From: CAYRXM01 sp964449465
Lineage (GTDB): Bacteria; Chloroflexota; Anaerolineae; JAFGEY01
NCBI GenBank assembly: GCA_964449465.1
Contig: CAYVBK010000003.1
Location: 62,001-126,000 of the forward strand
Direction of reading: 5' to 3'
Length of the DNA stretch: 64,000 nucleotides
Shown here: positions 51,133 to 60,385 of the stretch, piece after piece
Layout: each line of letters begins with the position of its first letter
Position numbering within the stretch: the stretch's first letter is position 1
The notes under the pieces: model-generated
What the model saw: the letters and a program-made list of their open reading frames with translations, nothing else
Database searches by the model: none
What the model was told of the DNA's origin: nothing
Position numbers and translations under genes: made by a program

Positions 51133-52095
51133 CTATGATCTTGTCGTCACCAGGCAGTGCAGCGCAGGCAGAGTAGCTTGATGATAATCTCTGATATAAT
51201 AGCTCTCGCCACCGTCCTGCACCGTGCGCACCAGGATGGTCTTGAAAGGGCGAAAATAATAGGCCGGCTGCGCCTTGGTCGGCTCGCGATGCACATCGGC
51301 GCCCAGGTCTTGCACGTCAAACACGGCGGTGGTGAATCGGTTGATCGTTTCGCCCTTTTGACGGGCCACATTGCGTGCCATCGCCAGTGCCTTCAAATAC
51401 ACCTCAGGCCCCATAATCGCCGTGCCGAAATTGAGCAGCACGCCGCCTTGCAGGTACGACACCGCCTCGGCGACGATGAGAAAATCGCGAAAAGAAGCCT
51501 CGCCCAATGCTGCTCCATCACAGTTGGGATGTTCGTGGATAATGTCATAGCCGATGCTCACATGCACAGTGACGGGGATACCCAGGCGATAGCCGGCGGC
51601 GAAAATGCTCACCGATTTGTGTGGATAATCGCCCTTTTGGATGGCCTGACCGACGGCCTCGCCAAAACCCAACCCGGCCTGATTGCCCGCTCGAACGATC
51701 TCGTTGATCTGCCCGGTCTCTTGCCACAGACCAAACTGTCCCTCCTGGATATAGCAAGCAACGCTTTCGGTGGTGGCACCGATCAGGGCCAACTCGTAAT
51801 CGTGGATAGCACACGCGCCGTTGACGCCAACGTGGGTGACCAGGCCACGCTCCATCAGGTCAATGACAAAGCGCGACAGGCCGACCTTGATCACATGGGC
51901 GCCCATCATCAAGATCACCGGGCGGTCATTCTGCCGCGCCTGGATGATGCGCTGCGCAACAATATACAAATCTGCGCTGTCATTCAGGCGCAGATCGGCA
52001 TCGAGAGGCAGCACATCGTCCAGAGTCATGTCGTGCCGGCGCGCAGCCAGCGGTAGAATTTCCAGCTTGCTGCGATCAAATGTTGGAAAAGGCAT
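51133..52095 (-). CDS. Deoxyhypusine-synthase-like protein
   Basis: The 320-residue protein resembles the NAD-binding fold of deoxyhypusine synthase: PVILMMGAHVIKVGLSRFVI, LVTHVGVNGACAIHDYELAL, IFAAGYRLGIPVTVHVSIGY and LLNFGTAIMGPEVYLKAL. The catalytic-lysine segment of true DHS (SWGK) was not found, and bacteria have no eIF5A. So a different aminotransfer or binding role is likely. AAAGGAGG precedes the ATG. It lies between the kinase and the oxidoreductase genes, all on the same strand. Confidence 0.72.
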   Translation of the reverse strand: MPFPTFDRSKLEILPLAARRHDMTLDDVLPLDADLRLNDSADLYIVAQRIIQARQNDRPVILMMGAHVIKVGLSRFVIDLMERGLVTHVGVNGACAIHDYELALIGATTESVACYIQEGQFGLWQETGQINEIVRAGNQAGLGFGEAVGQAIQKGDYPHKSVSIFAAGYRLGIPVTVHVSIGYDIIHEHPNCDGAALGEASFRDFLIVAEAVSYLQGGVLLNFGTAIMGPEVYLKALAMARNVARQKGETINRFTTAVFDVQDLGADVHREPTKAQPAYYFRPFKTILVRTVQDGGESYYIRDYHQATLPALHCLVTTRS

Positions 52096-52132
52096 AAAAA
52101 CCTCCTTTGAAAATCGCCGTTTGGTAGAGGCA

Positions 52133-52153
52133 GGGCGGGCGCAAGGCCCGCCC
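52133..52153. repeat. GC-rich hairpin between AOR and DHS-like genes
   Basis: GGGCGGGC (52133-52140) and GCCCGCCC (52146-52153) with loop GCAAG. Such short GGGCGGG/CCCGCCC hairpins are common intergenic repeats; a weak terminator effect after the oxidoreductase is possible. Confidence 0.6.
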
Positions 52154-52164
52154 CTACGATTGTA

Positions 52165-54249
52165 TTATGCGCGGTAATCCTGCACCGGCGGCTCGGCCGG
52201 CAGCGGCGGCAAGCGCTGCTGCGCGGCCTGCGCACCGTCCACCATCTCTGAATACACGCCCGGCAGTTCCAGCCGCGCCAACGTCTCTGGCGTCGGCCAG
52301 CCGGTGGCTACATCCCACCCCCGCAGCCGATAATACTCGTCCATGACCGGCAAAAACCGGCTGCGCTCCAGGCGCATGGGCTGCCCCACTTCGGGATTGA
52401 CCCAGTTTTCGGCATACTCGAAATAGGGAATCACCCGTTCATCCATCGCCCGGTCGCGCCCCCAATGCCGCACGGCAATGGCCCGCTCCAGATTCAACAC
52501 TCGCTCGGCGGCATGCTCAAACGCGGCGGTGTCCCAATCCAGTCCGGTGCCGGCGCGCAGGATGGCCGCGTCCACGTCCAGACCAGCCATGCCGTCTATG
52601 CGGCAAAAACGATCCTCGGTGTGCGGGCTGTAAATGAGGGGAAACACCTGATCGTCGGTGGGCAGGCAATCCTTCATGATCGAGCGCACGCCGTGATAGG
52701 CCGCCGGAATGGCCTTGCCGTCATAGCCGCCAAGTGGGTCCAGCGTGTCGGCGCGGCCATACACCCGCTCGCCGATGGCCTTCATCTGCGCCCACGAGAT
52801 CGGCGGCACATAGTCGGGAGTGCCATACCGCGCCAGGTCAACAAATGGGCTCCAACGCATCACATTTTGCACATAATCGTGCGTGCTGCTGGCCGGGTCG
52901 CGCGTATCCATCGCCCAGTGCAGCGCACCGACGATCCAGAACGGATAAACGATGGTGTTGACCAGTGCGCCGTGTCCGTCCCAATGCCCCGAATAGCCCC
53001 AACCGGTATAATGGCGGCGCATTAGTTCGACGCCCAAATCCAGCTGCCGCGCTCCGTACCAGCCGCCATCGGCCAGCGCATCGCCCATGCCCTCTCGAAA
53101 AGCCATATCGTGCAGCAAATGCACCCAAAACTCGACCGAACTCAGATCAAAAGACTGCCCATTGATCTCGGACAGCAAGCCATGCTGATGGCAGGCCTTG
53201 AGCCAGGGAATCATGCCCACCAAAATGTCCCAGTGATTCAGGCCCAGGCGGTTGGCATACATGTTGAGTTCCATCGCCCCGCGCAGGCCAATGTTCCAGT
53301 TATAGACATCGTCTCGCCCGCCGCCGCGAAAATTACCGCTGACGCAGGCCATATCGCCGCTCCACTTGCGGTCAAAATGACAGCCCGGCACCTCGCTGTA
53401 ATAAATGTGACAGGGCGTGGGGCAAGAGGCCGTGCAGGCAAACAGGCGCGCCCGCCCGCTGCCCTCATCGGCCAACCGTTGATTCAACCGCTCCACATGA
53501 GCGCGTGGATTGCGCCGCCCGCGCACCTCATCGCCGACCAGTTTGAACAGTTGATGCAGCCGCTCATCATCGGCCACCGCCACCTTGCCCGTGCCGATCA
53601 CGGCAATGGCCTTGAGCTTTTTGCTGCCCATCACTGCGCCAAAACCACCCTGCCCGGCCGCCGCCGACGCCGCCGTCTGGATGGTGGCGATGCGCCCCAA
53701 ATGCTCGCCGGCCGGGCCGATGGTCAGCGTATGCACGGCCTTGCCCCAGAGTGACTGCACAGCCTCCTGGGTATCCACCACATCCAACCCCCACCAATCC
53801 GCGGCCGGCAGCAGGCTGACCTCATCATCGTGAATCAGCAAAACTACCGGCACCTCGGCGGCGCCGGTGATCACCAGCCCATCATAGCCGGCGCGCTTGA
53901 GGCGGGCGCCCCAATCCGAGCCGATGCTGGAACGGGTGAACCAGGGATAAGGATAGCCCTGCGGGCCAAACCCACACACGTTGGTGCGCCCCGAATACGG
54001 GGCAATGGTGCCGCTGAGAATGCCCGGAAAGATCAACAGCGGGCTATGCGGCTCAAGCGGGTCCGGCGGTTCGGGGTACTCATCCCACACCAATTTGGCA
54101 GCCAGCCCGCGCCCACCCAAAAAATCGGGGGCATAGGGTGCCGTCTCTTGCGCCCAAATGCGCCCCTCGCTCAAATCCACGCGCAAAATACGATTGGTCC
54201 AGCCATACATCGGCTTGAACCGGGGCAGTGTAACCTGGATCGATTTCAT
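52165..54249 (-). CDS. Aldehyde:ferredoxin oxidoreductase-family tungstoenzyme
   Basis: AOR-family enzymes oxidise aldehydes to acids with a tungstopterin and a [4Fe-4S] cluster, passing electrons to ferredoxin. The 694-residue protein has the N-terminal AOR domain (YGWTNRILRVDLSEGRIW, FLGGRGLAAKLVWDE, PYSGRTNVCGFGPQG and the QGGFGAVMGSKKLKA pterin loop) and a Cys set CTASCPTPC near residue 271, with a further Cys in KDCLPTDD that could be the fourth ligand. The first two Cys are spaced x3 instead of the common x2. The start at 54249 has AAGGA seven bases upstream. No MoaD or tungsten-transport genes are near. Confidence 0.9.
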   Translation of the reverse strand: MKSIQVTLPRFKPMYGWTNRILRVDLSEGRIWAQETAPYAPDFLGGRGLAAKLVWDEYPEPPDPLEPHSPLLIFPGILSGTIAPYSGRTNVCGFGPQGYPYPWFTRSSIGSDWGARLKRAGYDGLVITGAAEVPVVLLIHDDEVSLLPAADWWGLDVVDTQEAVQSLWGKAVHTLTIGPAGEHLGRIATIQTAASAAAGQGGFGAVMGSKKLKAIAVIGTGKVAVADDERLHQLFKLVGDEVRGRRNPRAHVERLNQRLADEGSGRARLFACTASCPTPCHIYYSEVPGCHFDRKWSGDMACVSGNFRGGGRDDVYNWNIGLRGAMELNMYANRLGLNHWDILVGMIPWLKACHQHGLLSEINGQSFDLSSVEFWVHLLHDMAFREGMGDALADGGWYGARQLDLGVELMRRHYTGWGYSGHWDGHGALVNTIVYPFWIVGALHWAMDTRDPASSTHDYVQNVMRWSPFVDLARYGTPDYVPPISWAQMKAIGERVYGRADTLDPLGGYDGKAIPAAYHGVRSIMKDCLPTDDQVFPLIYSPHTEDRFCRIDGMAGLDVDAAILRAGTGLDWDTAAFEHAAERVLNLERAIAVRHWGRDRAMDERVIPYFEYAENWVNPEVGQPMRLERSRFLPVMDEYYRLRGWDVATGWPTPETLARLELPGVYSEMVDGAQAAQQRLPPLPAEPPVQDYRA

Positions 54250-54259
54250 TTCAAGTCCT

Positions 54260-55138
54260 TTACTCGAGTTCCATAGCACGACGAATTCGCCAAACACCCC
54301 ACGACAGAATCGCCGCCGCGCCCAATACAATGCCTTGCGTCAAAAGCGTCCGGGCGAAAAAATTGGAGGCCGAGGTAATGTAGCGATAATTTGGCGCAGC
54401 CCACACATAATGAGCCAGCGGCAACAGCACATAGCTCATCGTACATCCGGCCGCCAGCAACAGGCCGGCCGACGGCGTCGCCAGTCGCTGTCGCCGATAT
54501 AGCCAGGTCATTCCCCCCAACCACACAAGACTCAGCACCGGCGTACAAAGCGCCAATATACGAACAAGCACATCATCCACCGGCAAAGCCGGCCCGCGCT
54601 CCGGCCACTCGATCAGACGCAGGCCCAGCAAAACCGGCATCAAACCCAGCCCATCGGCGCCCAGCCAGATCAACTCACCCGGCGACCGCCCCATCAGCGG
54701 CAGCAGCACGGCCAGCCCGGCCAGAGTTGCCGCCGTGCAGGCCAGCGCATGCCCGCCGCTCAATGTCGGCCAGTTGCAGGTCATGGTGATGAGCGGAATG
54801 CCGATGGACAGAACAATCGTGGCACACAACCACACCCGCCACCGCGCCGGGGGGTGATCTGCCCATCGCAGGCGCATAGCCAGCCGCTGCCAGATCAGAT
54901 CGGCCGGCGCATAGAACACCCCAACCAGCCCCACCGCCACAAGCCCGGCCATCCAATAGCGACTGCCGGTCTCGCGATCAAAAGGCGTCGCCCCTAGATG
55001 AGTGTATAAAAATATAATGTAACGATTTTCTATAGCAAACCAACGATAAAAAAGAGACAGAATCATTCCACCGAGCAATGCCCCTCTGCACCACGCGGCC
55101 GGCCATTCATTTCTCAGATATTGATCACCTGGGCGCAT
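54260..55138 (-). CDS. Polytopic membrane protein, unknown
   Basis: The 292-residue protein begins MRPGDQYLRNEWPAAWCRGA and has about eight hydrophobic segments: roughly 21-38, 60-80, 102-123, 135-150, 160-180, 197-215, 225-245 and 265-282. No family is recognised. The start at 55138 has AGGAG seven bases upstream; an ATG 15 codons earlier (55183) is also in frame with a longer spacer. It ends ten bases before the AOR gene, so it may be the membrane partner of the oxidoreductase, though no quinone or heme motif is visible. Confidence 0.75.
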   Translation of the reverse strand: MRPGDQYLRNEWPAAWCRGALLGGMILSLFYRWFAIENRYIIFLYTHLGATPFDRETGSRYWMAGLVAVGLVGVFYAPADLIWQRLAMRLRWADHPPARWRVWLCATIVLSIGIPLITMTCNWPTLSGGHALACTAATLAGLAVLLPLMGRSPGELIWLGADGLGLMPVLLGLRLIEWPERGPALPVDDVLVRILALCTPVLSLVWLGGMTWLYRRQRLATPSAGLLLAAGCTMSYVLLPLAHYVWAAPNYRYITSASNFFARTLLTQGIVLGAAAILSWGVWRIRRAMELE

Positions 55139-55238
55139 AGTCAAACTCCTGGCGTATTCTCTCAATGTCAGAGGGAACGCCATTTTTCTGACAACCTCCT
55201 ATTTTTGAGATGAAACCTCCTGGCTTTCAAACAACACT

Positions 55239-55268
55239 AGTCTATCACAGATCGGGCAATCAGATCAA
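55239..55268 (-). promoter_or_regulatory. Weak candidate promoter of the AOR unit
   Basis: Minus strand TTGATC (55268-55263), 18-bp spacer, TAGACT (55244-55239). The gap from 55139 to 55415 holds this and the inverted repeat at 55273-55321; nothing else is recognised. Confidence 0.4.
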
Positions 55269-55272
55269 ATCT

Positions 55273-55321
55273 CAAATGCCCGTCGCCGGCGACATATCGC
55301 ATCGCCAGAGGCGGGCATTTG
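55273..55321. repeat. Inverted repeat after the VIT/vWA gene
   Basis: CAAATGCCCG (55273-55282) and CGGGCATTTG (55312-55321) are perfect 10-bp arms around 29 bases that can themselves fold (CGCCGGCG). It lies about 95 bases after the VIT gene stop and may be a terminator, but no T-run follows. Confidence 0.5.
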
Positions 55322-55415
55322 AACCCCGACCAAGGAGGTCGGCACGCCCACGTGCCAACCTCTCGTTTCATACATCAGACCGCACCGATCATCACTCGGA
55401 CGAAACGCATCCCCA

Positions 55416-57743
55416 TCATTTGCGGCGCACAAACAGCCACACGGCCATCAGAGCCACCCACACGGCAACACCGGCGCACACAACCGGCTGGGCCGGCGAT
55501 GTGGCAGTCTGAGCCGTCGGCGACACGGTCGGCGACGGCGTCACCGGCAAACCGGTCGGCGGCAGCGGCGTCCATGTGGCCGTCGCTGCCGGCGCGGGAA
55601 CCTGGATTGGGTCGCCCTGCCCTTGCACCACCTGATACGCCGTCGGCGTCTGACCGTCGGGGCCGGGCAGCACCACCAACACCTGGGCGCTCACTGCAAA
55701 ATACACCGCCCAATCCGGGCGATTCTGGATCAAGGCCAGATACTCGTCGCTCATAAAGCCTACTCGCAGCGGCGTCATACGGTCAGCGTCAAACGTGGTG
55801 TCTATCCACACCCCTTCGCGCAGTAAAAAGGTCTTGTTCCCCACCACCTTGACTACCTGCCCCGTGGCCCCGGTGGCCGTATTCGACTCTTGCAGCCCTC
55901 GCTGTGCCTGCGACTCGTCCACGGCGGCCTTGCCGCTGGGCGCGGCCGGAGCGGCAGTGGCCTGCACCGCATACTGTCGCTCGGCCTCTTGCTGCCGTCC
56001 CCTCTCGCTAAAGACCTGCTTGTCTTCTTGCACCAAAAAGGACGTATAAGGCGTCATAATGCCGTAACGCACCGCCAGATTCACCACCTCTTGCACCAGT
56101 TCGGGCGACTCGCCGTGCAGGCGAATCTGATTGAGCAAATAGCCCACTTTGCGCATGGCCCACAGGCGCGGGATGAACGATTCGCCGCCCGAGGTGCGAA
56201 AACCGACATCCTCAAACTTGAAGACTTGCTCCCGACCGTTGACCGTCCCACGCAGGGTAACGGTCGCAGGTCCGCCTTGCCGATACCGCCCGGCCATGAC
56301 GATCTGGGTGCCGGCAAACAGGTCGGGCAGCGGGTAGGGAAAGGTATCCTGCACCTGGATGCCGCCAAAATCTACCTGAATATCCGACAACAACGGCGTG
56401 CTGATTTTGGCATACAAAGCCGAAACCTGCTCGTCAATGCTCTGGCCAGGGCGCACATACGCGCTGGCACCGCGATGATCGCCCGACATGCGGTCTAGCA
56501 GTAGCGTGTTCACATCGTCGCCCACACCAAAGGCAAAAATGCGCACCCCAGCGGTGATGGCCCGGTCAATGTTGGACAAAATCTTGTCCACCTCGACCAC
56601 CCCCTCGGTAGGCAGGCCATCGGTGAGAAAAATGATCACCGTCGGGCGGGTCGAGTCGGCATAGGGCAATGCCTCCAACATGGCGCGGTTAATGTCGGTG
56701 CCGCCCTGAGCCTCCAGGCCGTTCACCCAACGGCGCGCCGCATCGCGTTCGCCCACCCCCACCAGACGGGTGCTAAAGTGGCGTACGCCGGTGCTAAACT
56801 CGACCAGATTAAAGCGATCCTCCGGGTTCAGGTGATCCAGCACAAAAGCCAGTGCCTTTTTCGCCTGCGCCAGCTTGTCACCGCGCATGCTGCCCGAAGT
56901 GTCCAGCACCAACACCACATCGCGCGCCACCACCTGCGTCGTATCCACCTGAACCTGTGGAGCGAGAAGCATCAAAAAGAATCCCCCTTCATCGCCCATA
57001 TATGACAACAGGTTTAGGCCAATGTCTTCCTGCGCCACCGTGTAATACAACTCAAAATCAGCGTCCGGGTGAATGTCCGAGTCCTCATAACCCACACTGG
57101 CATTATAATCGCCACGCCGCTCGACGCCCACTGCATGGCTGGGCGAGTAAACCGCCTTGATCGCCTCGTGCGAGTGAATTTCGACATGGACGCTCACTTT
57201 GGGGATCGGCTGCGGTGAAAACCGCTCGGTGTTGAGAGGGTACACGTAATGCACCAGGCCATTGTCGAGATTTAGCACCTGCGTGTACTCGATCTCGACC
57301 CGTTTCTCGGCTCCGGCGGGAATGGGGAAAATGCGCGCCCGGAAGGTGTTTCGCCCGATGTATTCCAGCAACGCCGGGTCGCGCTGTCGCCTCACAATAT
57401 CCTCATAAATCTGCCGCGCCCGGTCGGCCGGCAGCATCTCGCCAGAAAGCTTTTGCCCGTCTACCCACATGGCAAAATCGCTGATCACCGCACCTTCGGG
57501 CACCGGAAACACATACGTGCCTTCCACCTGAAAGGGATGAGGGTTGACAAAGACCTGATCCACATGCGTCACCGCCACCTGATCCTGGATTGTCACCGTG
57601 ACATGGTGATATTTGACATTCAAATAAGGGGGCTTTTCGGGGATAGGGGGGTCAATAATCACAATCCCATCGGCCGCAGCCGGTTGGGCTGTAATCAACA
57701 CGTAAAACACTGCCAACAGCCACAAAATCATTTTCTTTTTCAT
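55416..57743 (-). CDS. VIT/vWA surface protein with LPPTG motif and C-terminal anchor
   Basis: The 775-residue protein has a signal peptide (about 5-24). A VIT domain covers about 35-165, with VNPHPFQVEGTYVFPVPEGA and MLPADRARQIYEDIVRRQRD. A vWA domain from about 272 shows MIDAS DTSGSMRGD, GGTDINRAML and FLTDGLPTEG. The tail is rich in Pro/Thr and contains LPPTG at about 727, then 22 residues later a hydrophobic stretch VVCAGVAVWVALMAVWLFV and RRK at the end. This matches the order of a sortase signal, with a longer spacer than usual. The start has AGGAGG seven bases upstream. The protein resembles inter-alpha-trypsin-inhibitor heavy-chain-like adhesins. Confidence 0.88.
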   Translation of the reverse strand: MKKKMILWLLAVFYVLITAQPAAADGIVIIDPPIPEKPPYLNVKYHHVTVTIQDQVAVTHVDQVFVNPHPFQVEGTYVFPVPEGAVISDFAMWVDGQKLSGEMLPADRARQIYEDIVRRQRDPALLEYIGRNTFRARIFPIPAGAEKRVEIEYTQVLNLDNGLVHYVYPLNTERFSPQPIPKVSVHVEIHSHEAIKAVYSPSHAVGVERRGDYNASVGYEDSDIHPDADFELYYTVAQEDIGLNLLSYMGDEGGFFLMLLAPQVQVDTTQVVARDVVLVLDTSGSMRGDKLAQAKKALAFVLDHLNPEDRFNLVEFSTGVRHFSTRLVGVGERDAARRWVNGLEAQGGTDINRAMLEALPYADSTRPTVIIFLTDGLPTEGVVEVDKILSNIDRAITAGVRIFAFGVGDDVNTLLLDRMSGDHRGASAYVRPGQSIDEQVSALYAKISTPLLSDIQVDFGGIQVQDTFPYPLPDLFAGTQIVMAGRYRQGGPATVTLRGTVNGREQVFKFEDVGFRTSGGESFIPRLWAMRKVGYLLNQIRLHGESPELVQEVVNLAVRYGIMTPYTSFLVQEDKQVFSERGRQQEAERQYAVQATAAPAAPSGKAAVDESQAQRGLQESNTATGATGQVVKVVGNKTFLLREGVWIDTTFDADRMTPLRVGFMSDEYLALIQNRPDWAVYFAVSAQVLVVLPGPDGQTPTAYQVVQGQGDPIQVPAPAATATWTPLPPTGLPVTPSPTVSPTAQTATSPAQPVVCAGVAVWVALMAVWLFVRRK

Positions 57744-57827
57744 CCTGGCTCCTCCTGTGCAAGAAAAATCTGCCTGCGTTGCCATATAGACGCCCACACA
57801 AGAGTCCAGGTTCCCGGCAAATTGGCC

Positions 57828-59273
57828 CTAGTCGAACGGCCGCCGCGTCAAGATGACAGCCACATCGTCTTGATAACACACCTCCCAACGAAGACTGGCC
57901 TGCGCCGCCTCGAGCAGGCGCGGCTGCGTGTGCGGATCAAGCACCAACAGTCGCACGCCCTCGCCATCCAGAAATTCCTGCCAGTTGTACGATGCTCTAG
58001 AGATTTCAATATAGCGCAGCGATTGCTCCAGCGGATAGACCTCAAAACGGGTATCGCTCCACACCGGGCGTTCGGGCAAGGCATAGGTGAAATAGCTGGC
58101 AAAGGCAATGTCGCTCCACAGCGGGCCGGGCAGTTCGGGGTGAGCGGCCAGCCAGCGAGCTGCCGCCACAGGTGTGTTGCGGGTCAGAGCCGGCGGCGCA
58201 GCCACCCACCACCGCTCGCGCAGTCCCGGCAGCCAGGCCAGCGGCATCAGGCACAGCATCGAGAGCAACGCCGCGTGAAAAGCCGGCGGTCCTCGCCTCT
58301 CGCCCCGATCCAGGCGCCGCCCAACCAGACCGGACAGCAGGCCGGCGGTCAGGGGGGTCAAAATGGCGATGAACCAGATCACATAGCGCAGGCCACTCAA
58401 GGCCATCCAGCCGAAACCGAGAAACCACACCCCATGCATCCATGAGAACGAGGGCAGCCGCTCGTGGCCCCGCCGCGCCTGCCAGAAAACCAGAGGAGCC
58501 AGGCTCAGCAGCCAGCCAAAGAACAAGATATTTTGCCAGGTGTCGGGCGCCGGAGCGCGCCACTCGGTGCCCAGGCGTTGGCTGCTGGGATCGCCCAGCA
58601 AAGTCAGCACATAATTCCACGCTCCCCAGCCGCGCGGGTTGATCAACGTGGCGGCGGCCATGCTGAACAGGGCAATGCCCCATTCCAGGCGGCGATCCTT
58701 TTGCCCAACCCACGCCGCGCCGACCAGCAAAAATCCCAGCACAAACGAGCCGTGTAGATTGACCCACAACGCCATCAATGCTGGCAGGGCCCACAAGGAG
58801 ACAATTTTCGATGGTTTGCCAAGCAAGATGATCAAAGTGATGCCAAAGAGAGGATAGGCGACAAGCTGCGGACGCACCGCCCAGTTGTTGCTGCCGGCCA
58901 GCGCGGCCGGCAGCGTCATCAGGCTGGACAGACGTGGCCCGGCACCCATCAGGCGGCAGGCCAGCCAGATGCAGGTGTAAAACACGGCCAAAAGCACCGC
59001 CTTGACCAGCACAGTCAAGCCATCGCCGCCCCACTGCCGCAGCAGATAAAACAGCACCGCGGACAGCCACGAATGATAAGCCACCGGTTTGCCAGCCTGA
59101 GTATAACTCAAGGTATCCACTACCGGCACTGCACCATCGCGCAAGGTGTCGCGCCCCACGCGAGCATACCACCAATAGTCGTTTGGGGCGATGGGCGTCA
59201 GCACGGCAATGCTCAGAACCAGCCACATCACCAGCCCCCACCAGAGAATGGCAGAATCTCGAAGAGTCGGCAT
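57828..59273 (-). CDS. Polytopic GT-C-like membrane protein
   Basis: The 481-residue protein has about ten hydrophobic segments and a first-loop acidic motif NDYWWYARVGRDTLRDGAVP, the position and type of the GT-C catalytic Asp. The C-terminus (about 385-481) is soluble and extracytoplasmic (RNTPVAAARWLAAHPELPGP). The start at 59273 forms a TGATG junction with the GT87 gene; an ATG 7 codons earlier (59294) lies in the overlap. A lipid-linked sugar transferase role is likely but no substrate can be named. Confidence 0.75.
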   Translation of the reverse strand: MPTLRDSAILWWGLVMWLVLSIAVLTPIAPNDYWWYARVGRDTLRDGAVPVVDTLSYTQAGKPVAYHSWLSAVLFYLLRQWGGDGLTVLVKAVLLAVFYTCIWLACRLMGAGPRLSSLMTLPAALAGSNNWAVRPQLVAYPLFGITLIILLGKPSKIVSLWALPALMALWVNLHGSFVLGFLLVGAAWVGQKDRRLEWGIALFSMAAATLINPRGWGAWNYVLTLLGDPSSQRLGTEWRAPAPDTWQNILFFGWLLSLAPLVFWQARRGHERLPSFSWMHGVWFLGFGWMALSGLRYVIWFIAILTPLTAGLLSGLVGRRLDRGERRGPPAFHAALLSMLCLMPLAWLPGLRERWWVAAPPALTRNTPVAAARWLAAHPELPGPLWSDIAFASYFTYALPERPVWSDTRFEVYPLEQSLRYIEISRASYNWQEFLDGEGVRLLVLDPHTQPRLLEAAQASLRWEVCYQDDVAVILTRRPFD

Positions 59274-60385
59274 CAGGCGAGTTGATCCGTCCATAGCTTT
59301 TTATCCACCATAAATCCGATACAAATAAATACAAACAGCAGCCAGGGTACCCACCAGGTTTTATCGCTGCCCATGTTGGGGTTCAGGCGCAGCAGCAAGA
59401 CCCAACAGGCCAGATACCCTCCACCGATAAACCAACGGGCGCGCCGCGAATGAAAAAACAGCCACAAGATGAGCGGAATCAGCAGCACAAAATCCCAACT
59501 CCACACATACGGCGTCAACAGCGGCGTCCAGGCCAGGCTCCACAGCATCGCCCGCTCAGCAGGCAGCCGTGTCCACAGCCACAGATTCGCCACCAACCCG
59601 CTCAAAGCAGCGCAGCCCCACAGCATCACACCCCAGCCGCCCCAGTGAATGCGCAGCAGATAAAACAGAGAGGGATGTCGCCATGGCGGATTGCCGCGCA
59701 GCCCTTGCACAAAACGAGCCGGCCAACCTGCATCGGCACAGAAAAGCGGAACGGTCAACAGCAGACATATCAGGCCGATCCCACCCAGCAGTCGCGCCGA
59801 TGCTTTCCACCCGGTGCGGCGATAAACCCACCACAACAACCCGCTCACGGCCAGCACTCCCAACTGTGGCTTGGACAGCGCCACCGCTGTGACCAGAGCC
59901 GCCAGCGGCCAGCGACGGTCAATCTGGCGCGCCGCAAACCAGAACAATCCGCCGATCAGCAGCGACAATTGTCCCAGGCGGAGATGTCCGATGGTAGGCG
60001 GAAACAACAAAATCGCCAGCAGGCAGAGGGCAAACCAGGGCAGTGAGGGACGGCGCGGAAAAGCGGCCCACCACAACATGGTCACAATGACCGCCAGGCT
60101 GAGCAACAGCCACAGGTTGGTCGCCTGATAAACCGTCAGCCACCCCAGAGGAAACAAGAGGCCGATGATCATGGGAAACCACACCGGGTTGAGCCAGCGA
60201 TGTTCAGCCATCAAGACGGTCGTGTCATAAGGGTTCTGTCCATGCACCAACAAATAAGCCGGCGCCCACAGATTGCTGCGCAGGTCGGTGCTGACAAAAA
60301 ACGGCTGCCCGATCAGGACGATCAACCCGGCCCCGACCAGGCAGGCCAACAGCCCATAAGCAACAGAACGAAAAGACAGGCTCAT
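59273..60385 (-). CDS. GT87-like polyprenyl-phosphate mannosyltransferase
   Basis: The 370-residue protein has about ten helices and the GT87/DUF2029 pattern STDLRSNLWAPAYLLVHGQN followed by PYDT, where the Asp is the presumed catalytic residue facing outside. Such enzymes use polyprenyl-phosphate mannose (or another sugar) to extend envelope glycans. Its ATG overlaps the stop of the DUF2079 gene (ATGA). It lies in a three-gene set of GT-C-like proteins. Confidence 0.82.
   Translation of the reverse strand: MSLSFRSVAYGLLACLVGAGLIVLIGQPFFVSTDLRSNLWAPAYLLVHGQNPYDTTVLMAEHRWLNPVWFPMIIGLLFPLGWLTVYQATNLWLLLSLAVIVTMLWWAAFPRRPSLPWFALCLLAILLFPPTIGHLRLGQLSLLIGGLFWFAARQIDRRWPLAALVTAVALSKPQLGVLAVSGLLWWVYRRTGWKASARLLGGIGLICLLLTVPLFCADAGWPARFVQGLRGNPPWRHPSLFYLLRIHWGGWGVMLWGCAALSGLVANLWLWTRLPAERAMLWSLAWTPLLTPYVWSWDFVLLIPLILWLFFHSRRARWFIGGGYLACWVLLLRLNPNMGSDKTWWVPWLLFVFICIGFMVDKKLWTDQLA

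Noticed and set aside
51133..52095. True deoxyhypusine synthase acting on eIF5A
   Set aside because: The catalytic lysine segment is not visible, and bacteria lack eIF5A.
55530..55550. LPVTP as the sorting motif of the VIT protein
   Set aside because: It lacks the final Gly; the nearby LPPTG is a true LPxTG match.
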